In this document: one piece after another, positions 48,024 through 57,099 of the stretch
Numbering within the stretch: the first letter of the stretch is position 1
Layout: every line of letters begins with the position of its first letter
Assembly: GCA_022448265.1 (NCBI GenBank)
Contig: JAKVCC010000011.1
Location: 1-64,000, forward strand
Length of the DNA: 64,000 nucleotides
Reading direction: 5' to 3'
Source of the DNA: Pirellulales bacterium
Lineage (GTDB): Bacteria > Planctomycetota > Planctomycetia > Pirellulales > Lacipirellulaceae
The notes under the pieces: model-generated
Databases searched by the model: none
What the model saw: only the letters and a program-made list of their open reading frames with translations
Told to the model about the DNA's origin: nothing
Position numbers and translations under genes: made by a program

Positions 48024-50108
48024 CAAATCTTTGGTGTCTGTGTTGGTGACGTACCCGTTCGCCACATACAGGTCGTCCCACCCGTCATTATTCCAGTCGC
48101 CGGAGACGGTCGACCACGCCCAGCGGGCGTGCTCGACGTGTGCGTCGCCGCTGACTTCCAAAAACCGACCGTCTCCAAGGTTTTTGTACAGCGTGTTTCC
48201 TTTGGCAAATCGATTGAGCAGCGCCCCGATCTCCGCGCCCGTTTCTTTTAGAAAATTGAGCTGCGTGGTGATGCGGCGTCCGGCCGATGAAAACATATTC
48301 GCCACCATCAGATCCATCCGTCCGTCGCGGTCATAATCGAGCCAGTCCACCGACATACCACCGCCATAGTCTACCGTCCCTGACAGCTCGGCAATTTCGG
48401 TAAAGCGCCCCCCGTCGTTGCGGTAGAGACAATTTTGGCCATAGTCGTTGGCCACGTAGAGGTCCTGGTCACCATCATCGTCGAAATCTTCCCAGGCGGC
48501 CGCCAAGCTGTGGCGGCGGTTGTTTACATCCAGACCCGACTCGACAGTTACATCGGTGAATTTCCAGTCGGCAGGAGTGATGTCGTTTTGAAACAGAACA
48601 TTGGCGCCGCCATCATTAGCATTGTAATAAATGAATTCCGGACGTTCTTCATCGGGGCGCGCGCGATGGTCGGCGAACGCAATGGTTAAATAGATGTCCA
48701 AGTCGCCGTCCGAATCGTAGTCTGCCGCAGATAATCCCTTGACATTGCGGTCGGCAAACGGAAGCTTGTTTCGCACCTCGAAATGGCCGCTGCCATCGTT
48801 CTCCATCACCAGCATGTACCGCGACGAAGTGGCCAAAACAAGATCTTGGTCACCATCATTGTCGAGATCGATCAACAGCGCACTGGAAGTCTGGTCCTTC
48901 CAATCGGTGCGCGATTCAGCCGAAACATCTCGCACAGTGCCGTCTTCCATCTGCAGAAAAAGGCGATTTGGCAGCCCGGCCGGCTGGCATACGTACAGAT
49001 CGTCGCGATGGTCGCCATTGACGTCGCCCACGGCAATTCCAAACTCAGCAAACAGGTACATTCCATCTACGGTGTCGACGCGCCGCAGCCAATGATTGAG
49101 GCCGGGCACAAGCTGTGATTGGTAGCTGGAACAGCTTCCGAAGACCGCAGCCGAGTCGTCTTGAAACCAGCCACCGCTTCCGCCGGGTGAATCGATATAC
49201 TGCACCTCCTCCACATCGGCCGCCTCAAGGGTCAATAAATACATGCCCTGCTGCGGAATTTCTTTCCAACGGCAGTTCCAGGTGGCGTGGTACGAGCCCC
49301 TGCGCCCGGCATGCGACCAAAACAGGGCAACGATGTGCTGGGTCGCGGTGGTGCGGGTCTCCCCAGTCTGCCCATCCCCGGCCGCGCCATCTGACTTGAT
49401 TTCAATTGTTTTTACGTGGGTCCGCGTCGTGGCCCCACTCGGAAACCACTCGACAATCGCCCCAAAGACTTGTGAAAACCGCGTCTTCCCCCGCGCCTCG
49501 CCGCCGGCAACCACGGTGGGATGCCGCACTTCCAGCTGGGGTGCCTGAAAAACGACCTGGCCGCCAGCGGCATAAAGATCGCCCGCTGTGAATTCTGGAT
49601 CGACCCATTCAAACGCTTGCAGCTGCTCAGCGCCGGCACCACTGGCTACGGCTGTCGCAATCTCGTCTAGCTGTTTTTGAACGCGCTGGGAAATCACCTC
49701 GGAGTCCCAGCCGTCTTTTTTGGGATCGATCAGATCACGGCCCTTTCGATGGCGCTCGTCGATCAATTTTGAGGGAACATGGAACACGGCCTGTGATACT
49801 TCCGAAGCTTCACAAGCTTCGAGAGCTTTCGTCGGCGCACCGGCTAATTGATGGGAGGACTCAGAACTTGGATCTGCAGGTTGCGCACCCGAATAAACAA
49901 CTGGCGGTTCGCCGCCGCCCGACCCAGGAGCATCGCCGTCCGGCGGTGGGCCACACGCGGTCAACATAATCGCCGCGCCACACAGCAGTAAGGCAAGCGG
50001 GCCCACACATATCGCCTGACACCGCTCGAGCCAAAAGGCCCGATTTCTGGGCGCAGCGGGCGGAATGTTTGTCTGGACGGATATCGACATGGTGCGGCGA
50101 TCCCTCAC
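48021..50108 (-). CDS. CRTAC / VCBS repeat lipoprotein, N-terminal part up to in-frame TGA (copy B)
   Basis: Lipobox MLTAC; GDVNGDHRDDLYVC, DLDNDGDQDLVL, DYDSDGDLDIYL, DFDDDGDQDLYV, DYDRDGRMDLMV; ends VTNTDTKDL-TGA at 48023-48021. Confidence 0.87.
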   Translation of the reverse strand: MRDRRTMSISVQTNIPPAAPRNRAFWLERCQAICVGPLALLLCGAAIMLTACGPPPDGDAPGSGGGEPPVVYSGAQPADPSSESSHQLAGAPTKALEACEASEVSQAVFHVPSKLIDERHRKGRDLIDPKKDGWDSEVISQRVQKQLDEIATAVASGAGAEQLQAFEWVDPEFTAGDLYAAGGQVVFQAPQLEVRHPTVVAGGEARGKTRFSQVFGAIVEWFPSGATTRTHVKTIEIKSDGAAGDGQTGETRTTATQHIVALFWSHAGRRGSYHATWNCRWKEIPQQGMYLLTLEAADVEEVQYIDSPGGSGGWFQDDSAAVFGSCSSYQSQLVPGLNHWLRRVDTVDGMYLFAEFGIAVGDVNGDHRDDLYVCQPAGLPNRLFLQMEDGTVRDVSAESRTDWKDQTSSALLIDLDNDGDQDLVLATSSRYMLVMENDGSGHFEVRNKLPFADRNVKGLSAADYDSDGDLDIYLTIAFADHRARPDEERPEFIYYNANDGGANVLFQNDITPADWKFTDVTVESGLDVNNRRHSLAAAWEDFDDDGDQDLYVANDYGQNCLYRNDGGRFTEIAELSGTVDYGGGMSVDWLDYDRDGRMDLMVANMFSSAGRRITTQLNFLKETGAEIGALLNRFAKGNTLYKNLGDGRFLEVSGDAHVEHARWAWSTVSGDWNNDGWDDLYVANGYVTNTDTKDL

Positions 50109-50130
50109 TTCTGATTCCCGGGCCCAGGAC

Positions 50131-50553
50131 TCATATCTTCAACTTGATCGCAAAGACATTTTCCTTACCAGGTTGCACCTCAAAGGTGCGTTTCACATCT
50201 ATTATCAAGGGAATGGGGTTGCCGGGACGAAACACGGTGACCATCGCGCTGCACGGCCCCTCGACGCCACCCGCCATATTTTGCTGTTCATGCAACGTGT
50301 TCAGTTTGAAGCTACCATCCTTTTCAATGTTGGCCGACATGGAGATCCTCTGATCTCGCTTCGACTTAAACTCTATGAACCCAGAGGAGAGCAGATCACC
50401 ATTATTGAACTGCACCGTTCCACGCACGGCATGTGTCTCTATCGCGGGCGGCGGTTCTCCTTGACAGCCCAACAAGAGCAACAGCGATGGTAGGGTAACC
50501 CACCTAGGAGACAGAATACCACAGATCACGTGAAAACCATTGTACCCGGCCAT
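50131..50553 (-). CDS. Small lipoprotein, carboxypeptidase-regulatory-like
   Basis: LLLLLGCQGE lipobox; VRGTVQFNNGDLLSSGFIEFKS; start overlaps the upstream DUF1559 stop (TAATG). Confidence 0.75.
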   Translation of the reverse strand: MAGYNGFHVICGILSPRWVTLPSLLLLLGCQGEPPPAIETHAVRGTVQFNNGDLLSSGFIEFKSKRDQRISMSANIEKDGSFKLNTLHEQQNMAGGVEGPCSAMVTVFRPGNPIPLIIDVKRTFEVQPGKENVFAIKLKI

Positions 50554-51581
50554 TACCAGTCTCCTCCTATTACTTGTTCGTCGCTTTTATCGCACACCAG
50601 GGCCCACACGTTTTCGTCAATGTCGCCGCTCACAAAACGGACGCTGGCGTCTGCCAAACAGACATTCATACCGCCCGAATGGGGCGATTGGGCCCGACTA
50701 GCATCGCAGGTTTCCGACCAATTGGGCTGCACTTGAAACTTAGCACACGGCGGGTGACCAGGCAGGTAGGAACCGTCTTCTGGGGTACCCTTTTCAAAGC
50801 CCTCGCCAAAGACGGCACGGGACATATTATTAAGACAAAAAACCGGTCTCCAGGCTGAGGTGGCGTCGCTCCACAACGTGGTCCGCGGGTTGTTTGGTCC
50901 GTTGCTCGAGCAGTTCGCGTAACGCTCGCCAAACATGACCGTATTGGAAGTGCCGTCTACAATAGAAGCCCACTTGTTATTACCCTCGACATTGCCCATT
51001 CTACCATTGCGCGGATCAACCGCTTCTACATCTCCAAACACAAAATAGTTTGCTGCGTAGCTGCCAATGCCCCAACAGGTGGGGCCACCATATCCATCCC
51101 GTAGGCCGCGTCCCCACGCGTTCTGGCCCATCAGGTTGGGTTCGTCTGGACAAAGATACGCCGCTACCGCGGTGCCATTGCCTGTACCGTCACCGCAACT
51201 TCTAAAGCCGCTCTCCGCTTCCGTTTGGCTTACGCAAAGATCGAATAACTGCTGGTGCTCGATGTAGGGGAGCATCCAGTTAAATACCGTAAATCCGAAC
51301 GCGCCTTGATAGGGTCCACTGACCGTGATCTCTTTTACTTGGGTCTGCGCGGTAAGCGGCGGAAGAACACCATTGGCTGATTCAAGATTGTGAATCGCCA
51401 AACCCAACTGACGGATTTTGTTCTTGCACTGTAGCAGTCGGGCCGAGGCGCGGGCCGCTTGCACGGCTGGCAGCAGCAGGGCGACCAGCACGCCGATGAT
51501 GGCAATTACGACCAATAGTTCGACTAGAGTAAAACCACGGCCAAACAACGGACAACGCTGAATAAATCTACACCTTAACAC
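50553..51581 (-). CDS. DUF1559 prepilin-like protein (tandem copy 1)
   Basis: [73 protein letters not shown]. Confidence 0.93.
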   Translation of the reverse strand: MLRCRFIQRCPLFGRGFTLVELLVVIAIIGVLVALLLPAVQAARASARLLQCKNKIRQLGLAIHNLESANGVLPPLTAQTQVKEITVSGPYQGAFGFTVFNWMLPYIEHQQLFDLCVSQTEAESGFRSCGDGTGNGTAVAAYLCPDEPNLMGQNAWGRGLRDGYGGPTCWGIGSYAANYFVFGDVEAVDPRNGRMGNVEGNNKWASIVDGTSNTVMFGERYANCSSNGPNNPRTTLWSDATSAWRPVFCLNNMSRAVFGEGFEKGTPEDGSYLPGHPPCAKFQVQPNWSETCDASRAQSPHSGGMNVCLADASVRFVSGDIDENVWALVCDKSDEQVIGGDW

Positions 51582-51677
51582 ATTCCCGCCTTTCGACTTG
51601 CTTATAAAATTGGGTTGGCAAGAACTTTAACCAAGCTCTTTTTCTTAATAGATGCGGGTACTGGCAGGCACGCGGCA

Positions 51678-52724
51678 CTACCAGTCTCCTCCTATTACTT
51701 GTTCGTCGCTTTTATCGCACACCAGGGCCCACACGTTTTCGTCAATGTCGCCGCTCACAAAACGGACGCTGGCGTCTGCCAAACAGACATTCATACCGCC
51801 CGCATGGGGCGATTGGGCCCGACTGGTGTCACAGGATTCCTCCCAATGCGGCTGCACTTGAAACTTAGCACACGGCGGGTGACCAGGCAGGTAGGAACCG
51901 TCCTCTGGAGTACCCTTATTAAAGCCTTCGCCAATGGTGTCACGGCTTATATTGTTGAGACAAAAAACGGGTCTCCACATGCTTGTGGCGTCACTCCACA
52001 ACACGGTGTAGAGACTCCGACCCTCACCGGCGTTTGTACAGTTGGCGTACCGCTCACCAAACATGACCGTATTGGAAGTGCCGTCTACAATAGAAGCCCA
52101 CTTGTTATTACCCTCGACATTGCCCATTCTACCAGTGCGCGGGTGAACCGCTTCTACATCTCCAAACACGAAATAGTTTGCCGCGTAGCTGCCAGTGCCC
52201 CAATTGGTAGGGCCGCCGATACCGTCTCGCACGCCCCGCCCCCACGCTTTCTGGCCCATTGGGTTAGGTTCGTCAGGACAGATATATCCGGGTACCGCGA
52301 CGGCATTGGGCGCGTCATCAACAGTAAGCGCGGAGAAGCGAAAACCTTCCACCGCGTTTGTTCGCTCCACGCAAAGATCGTATAGCCGTTGGTTTTCAAG
52401 GTACGGCAACATCCAGTTAAACACCGTAAACCCGTAGACACCCTGATAGGGGCCAGGCACTGTGATCTCCGCCACTTGGTTTTGTGCGCAAAGTGGCGGA
52501 AGAACACCATTGGCTGATTCGAGATTGTGAATCGCCACACCCAACTGACGGATTTTGTTCTTGCACTGAAGGAGTCGGGCCGAGGCGCGGGCCGCTTGCA
52601 CGGCTGGCAGCAGCAGGGCGACCAGCACGCCGATGATGGCAATTACGACCAATAGTTCGACTAGAGTGAAACCACGAGCATTTGCCGCGCGGTGATATGG
52701 GCTGCGCAAAAACTGCAAATACAT
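51678..52724 (-). CDS. DUF1559 prepilin-like protein (tandem copy 2)
   Basis: [53 protein letters not shown] track start 52760 runs through a G9/T9 homopolymer; ATG 52724 more likely. Confidence 0.92.
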   Translation of the reverse strand: MYLQFLRSPYHRAANARGFTLVELLVVIAIIGVLVALLLPAVQAARASARLLQCKNKIRQLGVAIHNLESANGVLPPLCAQNQVAEITVPGPYQGVYGFTVFNWMLPYLENQRLYDLCVERTNAVEGFRFSALTVDDAPNAVAVPGYICPDEPNPMGQKAWGRGVRDGIGGPTNWGTGSYAANYFVFGDVEAVHPRTGRMGNVEGNNKWASIVDGTSNTVMFGERYANCTNAGEGRSLYTVLWSDATSMWRPVFCLNNISRDTIGEGFNKGTPEDGSYLPGHPPCAKFQVQPHWEESCDTSRAQSPHAGGMNVCLADASVRFVSGDIDENVWALVCDKSDEQVIGGDW

Positions 52725-53134
52725 ACCCCCCCCCAAAAAAAAACAGCCTGAACTACACAAAACACTTAAAGCTATTGCCCATCCGATCGCTCACCACGCA
52801 AGAGGCGCCCACAATTATAGACTAAAACTACGCCTCTGAGGAGTTGCGATTCTGGACACGTTGTTGCTGTATCCGGTCGCACGTGTCAGGGATTGGCACC
52901 CCAAATCGCACCTGGGTCCGGTTCAGCGGTCAAGTGGGGCAGATGTACTAGCGTATCGAACATTGGGTGGTCAGGTGGCCATATCTATTTCACTTTTTTT
53001 GCTTCAAGTGGCTGTTAAAGCTGGCTCGCAAATCGTCGTTTTTGGCGTCACTTAGTGGGTTTCTTTACACTTTGGTATAAATTGCGCGCTAGGGCGAACC
53101 GTGTCCTTACATGTGGATAAATGCGGGAAAGCTT

Positions 53135-54625
53135 TCAGGCCAATATCTCTTGAACCACCCGTGCCGGCTCGACGCCGGTCAGACGCTGGTCGAGGCCCTG
53201 AAATTTGACGGTCAGGCGGTGGTGATCTACGCCCATCAGGTGCAGGATGGTGGCATGGAGGTCGCGAATGTGGGTTGTGTTTTCCACGGCCTTATATCCA
53301 AGCTCGTCGGTGGCGCCATGGCTCACGCCGCCGCGAACGCCCCCTCCACAAAGCATGTAGGAAAATCCAAGCATGTGGTGGTCGCGACCAAAATCGCCTT
53401 GCGACATCGGACTGCGTCCAAACTCGCCGCCAAACACAATCAGGGTCTCCTCAAGCATCCCACGACTTTGAAGATCTTCGACCAGTGCCGCGGTCGCCTG
53501 ATCCACTTCCCGCGCGGTAATCTCCATCGAGCGTTTCACCCCACCGTGGTGATCCCACGCGCGATGAAAAACCTGAATGAAGCGCACGTCGCGCTCAGCG
53601 AGCCGGCGGGCCATCAGGCAATTGGCGGCATAGGTGCCGTCTGCGCCCTGGGTGCCGTAAAGATTAAGCGTGTGCCGAGATTCGTCGGAAAAGTCCATCA
53701 GCCCGGGCACGCTCATCTGCATGCGGTAGGCCAATTCATACTGGGCGATCCGATTGAGCGTTTCCGGATCGTCATAAACTTCGTGATGCAAGCGGTCGAG
53801 CCTCGCAATCGCATCGATTGCCTGCCGCTGGCGAAACCGATTAACGCCAGGCGGGGAGCCCAAGTAGAGCACCGGATCGCCTTCAGCGCGAAATTCGACC
53901 CCTTGAAAACGTGAGGGCAGGAACCCGGCACCCCAATGACGAGACGCGATAGGTTGTGCCTGGCCCCCCTTTCCAACTGAAGTCAAGACAACGTAGTCGG
54001 GCAACTGCTGGGCAGAATCGCCCAGACCATAGTTGAGCCACGCGCCCATCGATGGTCGGCCTGGCAAAGCGTTGCCCGTGTTGCACATGGTATGTGCCGG
54101 ATCGTGGTTAATCTGCTCCGACTGCATAGAGCGGATGACCGACAGTTGGTCCGCCAGTCTCCCGAGATGAGGAAATAATTTGCTGATCCATTGCCGCGAC
54201 TCCCCCCACTGGGCAAAGGGCCACTGCGGGGCCAGGCACAACAGGCGCTGGCCGAGCAACTGTGACAATTGTTGCCCCTTGGTGAACGACTCGGGCATCG
54301 GTTGGCCGTCCATCTCGCCCAACTTCGGTTTGTAGTCAAACGTTTCCAGATGGGACGGCCCGCCCGCCATGTAAAGATGAATCACTCGCTTGGCTTTTGC
54401 CGGAATGTGCAAAGGGCGAACTACACCCCGCCACCTTGGCAGCGCCTCATCTAGGGGTGGCGCCGAATCCTCAGCGGCCACCGCATTTCGCCCCAGCAGC
54501 GATCCCAGCGCCATCGCCCCCACTGAGGCGGTGCCCCGCGCCAGGAAGGAGCGCCGCAGTAGCTGCAACTGGTGACTGGTTGTTTGGTTGAAGTGGTGGC
54601 CCAAAGGAATCGCCCCTGTTATCAC
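53135..54625 (-). CDS. DUF1501 domain-containing protein
   Basis: LLRRSFLARGTASVGAMALGSLLG; KRVIHLYMAGGPSHLETFDYKPKLGEMDGQPMPESFTKGQ; EQINHDPAHTMCNTGNALPGRPSMGAWLNYGLG. Confidence 0.93.
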   Translation of the reverse strand: MITGAIPLGHHFNQTTSHQLQLLRRSFLARGTASVGAMALGSLLGRNAVAAEDSAPPLDEALPRWRGVVRPLHIPAKAKRVIHLYMAGGPSHLETFDYKPKLGEMDGQPMPESFTKGQQLSQLLGQRLLCLAPQWPFAQWGESRQWISKLFPHLGRLADQLSVIRSMQSEQINHDPAHTMCNTGNALPGRPSMGAWLNYGLGDSAQQLPDYVVLTSVGKGGQAQPIASRHWGAGFLPSRFQGVEFRAEGDPVLYLGSPPGVNRFRQRQAIDAIARLDRLHHEVYDDPETLNRIAQYELAYRMQMSVPGLMDFSDESRHTLNLYGTQGADGTYAANCLMARRLAERDVRFIQVFHRAWDHHGGVKRSMEITAREVDQATAALVEDLQSRGMLEETLIVFGGEFGRSPMSQGDFGRDHHMLGFSYMLCGGGVRGGVSHGATDELGYKAVENTTHIRDLHATILHLMGVDHHRLTVKFQGLDQRLTGVEPARVVQEILA

Positions 54626-54663
54626 ACTGAAAAACTTTATTCCGTTACTAGCTTTGTTTACTG

Positions 54664-57099
54664 CTAATACCTGGTAATGAACTCGTGGGAGTTAAAGATC
54701 ACCCGCACCAAACCAGTCCAGGCCGCCAGTTCGGCGGTGTCCAACTCGGCAGTCACCGGTGTGACCCCGACCGCGACGAGCTCGCTCGCCGCATCCGGAT
54801 CGTCACGAAATTGGCTGAGATACTCTTGTTCGAGCGCAGCGAGTACCTCCAGCTCCTGCCCTCGCGGCTCCCGGCCGAGGGCCTGCCGGTAGGCGTAAGC
54901 GATGCGGCCGGCCGACTCGGGCGGCCCATCTTGCAGAATGCGCTCGGCAAACCGCCGGGCGGCCTCGACATAGATTGGATCGTTCATGAGTACCAGCGAC
55001 GCGAGCGGTGTGTTGGATCGTGATCGCTCAACCGTACACTCTTCGCGCGCCGGCGCGTCAAATGCCATCAACGAAGGGTGAAGGTACAGACGCTGCCAAT
55101 GCGTGTACAACGTGCGTCGCCAAAGATCCTCGCCCTCGCTGGTAGGATAGGTGCGCACGGGAAAATTGAGATGCCTGTAATAGCCGGCCGGCTGGTAAGG
55201 AAAGACGCTGCGGCCGCCCAACTTTCTGACTAGCAAACCGCTTACCGCCAGCGCGTTGTCCCGCACAAATTCGGCATCCAGACGAAACTGGCCCTGGCGC
55301 GAAAGAAGGGCGTTGTAAGGGTCGCGCCCGCGCTGGGCCTCGTCGGAAATCGAAGACTGACAGTAGGTCGCCGAGGTAACGATCAGCCGAATCATATGCT
55401 TCACGTCCCAGCCGCTCTCGACTAGCTCTGCCGCAAGCCAGTCGAGCAGCGCCGGATGCGACGGGGCCTCGGCTTGTTGGCCAAGGTCGGCCAGAGATGC
55501 GGACAGCCCACGTCCAAAGAACATATGCCAAAGCCGATTCATGGCCACTCTTGCCGTCAGCGGATTATCGCGAGACACCAACCAATCGGCGAGATCCAGG
55601 CGTGTGGCTCGGCCTGGCACGTCGAGCACGCCGAAATAACGTGGGATCGCGGGTGCGACAATATTACCGCTGGTATCCTGCCAGTTTCCGCGAGCCAGAA
55701 CCCGCATCTCCCGAGGTTCGACCGCCACAGTCACATTGGTTTTGGTCACGCTCTTGGCGACCGCTTCGCGCTCGGCGGAGAGCCCTTCCAAACGCTCGTT
55801 CACATTGGCTTCCGAAGAATCCTTGATGCTGTCAATTTCCTTGTCGAGTCGCTTTAATGCCGCCTCCTCGTGGGGTGTTGGCACCTGAATCGACGGGCCC
55901 CAGTCGCCGAACGAAAACGGCTGCCCAACGACCCCCCCGCCAGGCTTGTACACACCTTTCTCTTTAATGTCCGCAAAAAAACTGGCCAGCGAATAAAAGT
56001 CCTCCGCCGTGTAGGGATCAAACTTGTGATCATGGCATTCGGCGCAGCCGACCGTGGCTCCCATCCACACCAGCGACACGTTCCGCACCCTTTCTGCCGC
56101 GTACTTGGTCAGATTCACTTTTGGCGGCACTATGTTGGCGCTCATCATTCCCAACCGGTTATAGCCAGAGGCGACTTGCAACCGCAGTGCTTCGGTGGAG
56201 TCGACACCTTCCTCGGCCGCCAACAGATCCCCTGCCAGCTGTTCCCGCGTGAACTGGTCGAAGGGCATATTCTCGTTAAAGACGCGAATCACGTAGTCGC
56301 GAAATGGTGAAACGCTGACCGACAGATCGCCGTGATAGCCCACCGTGTCGGCGTAACGCACCAGATCAAGCCAGCGCACGGCCATCCGCTCGCCGTAATG
56401 GGGTGAGGCCAACAGCTGCTCGACCTTGCGATCGTAGTTTTTTGGGCTGGGATCTGCTGCTAGGTTCTCGACGAGTTCGTACGACGGCGGCAGACCCGTG
56501 AGGTCAAAACTGACGCGGCGCATCAGCGTCGTGGGTGCGGCGACCGGCGCGGGCGCAAGTGCTTCCCGCTCCAGCCGCAAAAAAATAAACTGGTCGATGG
56601 GGTTACGGATCCAGGGACTGTCTGCAGCAGGAACCTTGGGTCGCCGAATGGGACGAAACGCCCAATGCTGCTGATACTCGGCCCCGCTTTCGATCCACTC
56701 ACCAAGTCGTTTGATCTCTGCTGAAGTTAGCTGCCGGTTGCTGTCCAAGGGCGGCATCCGCTGGTCTTTATCCTCCGCGACAATCCGCTGCCAGAGGACG
56801 CTGGCGTCCAGGTCGCCCGGCACCACGGCCCGCCCTTCGCCCGACTCCAGCCTTGCCGACGCAGAGGCGAACGAATCGAGGCGCAACTCCGCCTCGCGCG
56901 CCTCTCCATCCGGTCCGTGGCAGGCGAAGCACTTGCTCGCTAGGATCGGTAGAATATACCGATCAAAATCTACGGCGTCGGGCCGCCCGTGCTCCACCTC
57001 GTTTGGCGCATCGTCAGCCCTGCCCACCATAGAGGCGGCAAACCAAACGCAGGCAAAAATATAGATTTTAAATCGAACCATCTGATTAGAAGTCACCAA
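54664..57099 (-). CDS. PSD1 / planctomycete cytochrome c domain protein (DUF1549, DUF1553)
   Basis: CFACHGPDGEAREAELRLDS; LDLVRYADTVGYHGDL; AECHDHKFDPYTAEDFYSLASFFADI; RVAMNRLWHMFFGRGL. Start may be internal ATG 57081. Confidence 0.93.
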   Translation of the reverse strand: MVTSNQMVRFKIYIFACVWFAASMVGRADDAPNEVEHGRPDAVDFDRYILPILASKCFACHGPDGEAREAELRLDSFASASARLESGEGRAVVPGDLDASVLWQRIVAEDKDQRMPPLDSNRQLTSAEIKRLGEWIESGAEYQQHWAFRPIRRPKVPAADSPWIRNPIDQFIFLRLEREALAPAPVAAPTTLMRRVSFDLTGLPPSYELVENLAADPSPKNYDRKVEQLLASPHYGERMAVRWLDLVRYADTVGYHGDLSVSVSPFRDYVIRVFNENMPFDQFTREQLAGDLLAAEEGVDSTEALRLQVASGYNRLGMMSANIVPPKVNLTKYAAERVRNVSLVWMGATVGCAECHDHKFDPYTAEDFYSLASFFADIKEKGVYKPGGGVVGQPFSFGDWGPSIQVPTPHEEAALKRLDKEIDSIKDSSEANVNERLEGLSAEREAVAKSVTKTNVTVAVEPREMRVLARGNWQDTSGNIVAPAIPRYFGVLDVPGRATRLDLADWLVSRDNPLTARVAMNRLWHMFFGRGLSASLADLGQQAEAPSHPALLDWLAAELVESGWDVKHMIRLIVTSATYCQSSISDEAQRGRDPYNALLSRQGQFRLDAEFVRDNALAVSGLLVRKLGGRSVFPYQPAGYYRHLNFPVRTYPTSEGEDLWRRTLYTHWQRLYLHPSLMAFDAPAREECTVERSRSNTPLASLVLMNDPIYVEAARRFAERILQDGPPESAGRIAYAYRQALGREPRGQELEVLAALEQEYLSQFRDDPDAASELVAVGVTPVTAELDTAELAAWTGLVRVIFNSHEFITRY

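Larger units (their letters stand above)
46140..50108 (-). other. Composite ORF B: single candidate selenoprotein/readthrough CDS spanning UGA 48023-48021
   Basis: Continuous frame broken only by TGA at the position homologous to copy A; homology to copy A on both sides of the TGA. Confidence 0.72.
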
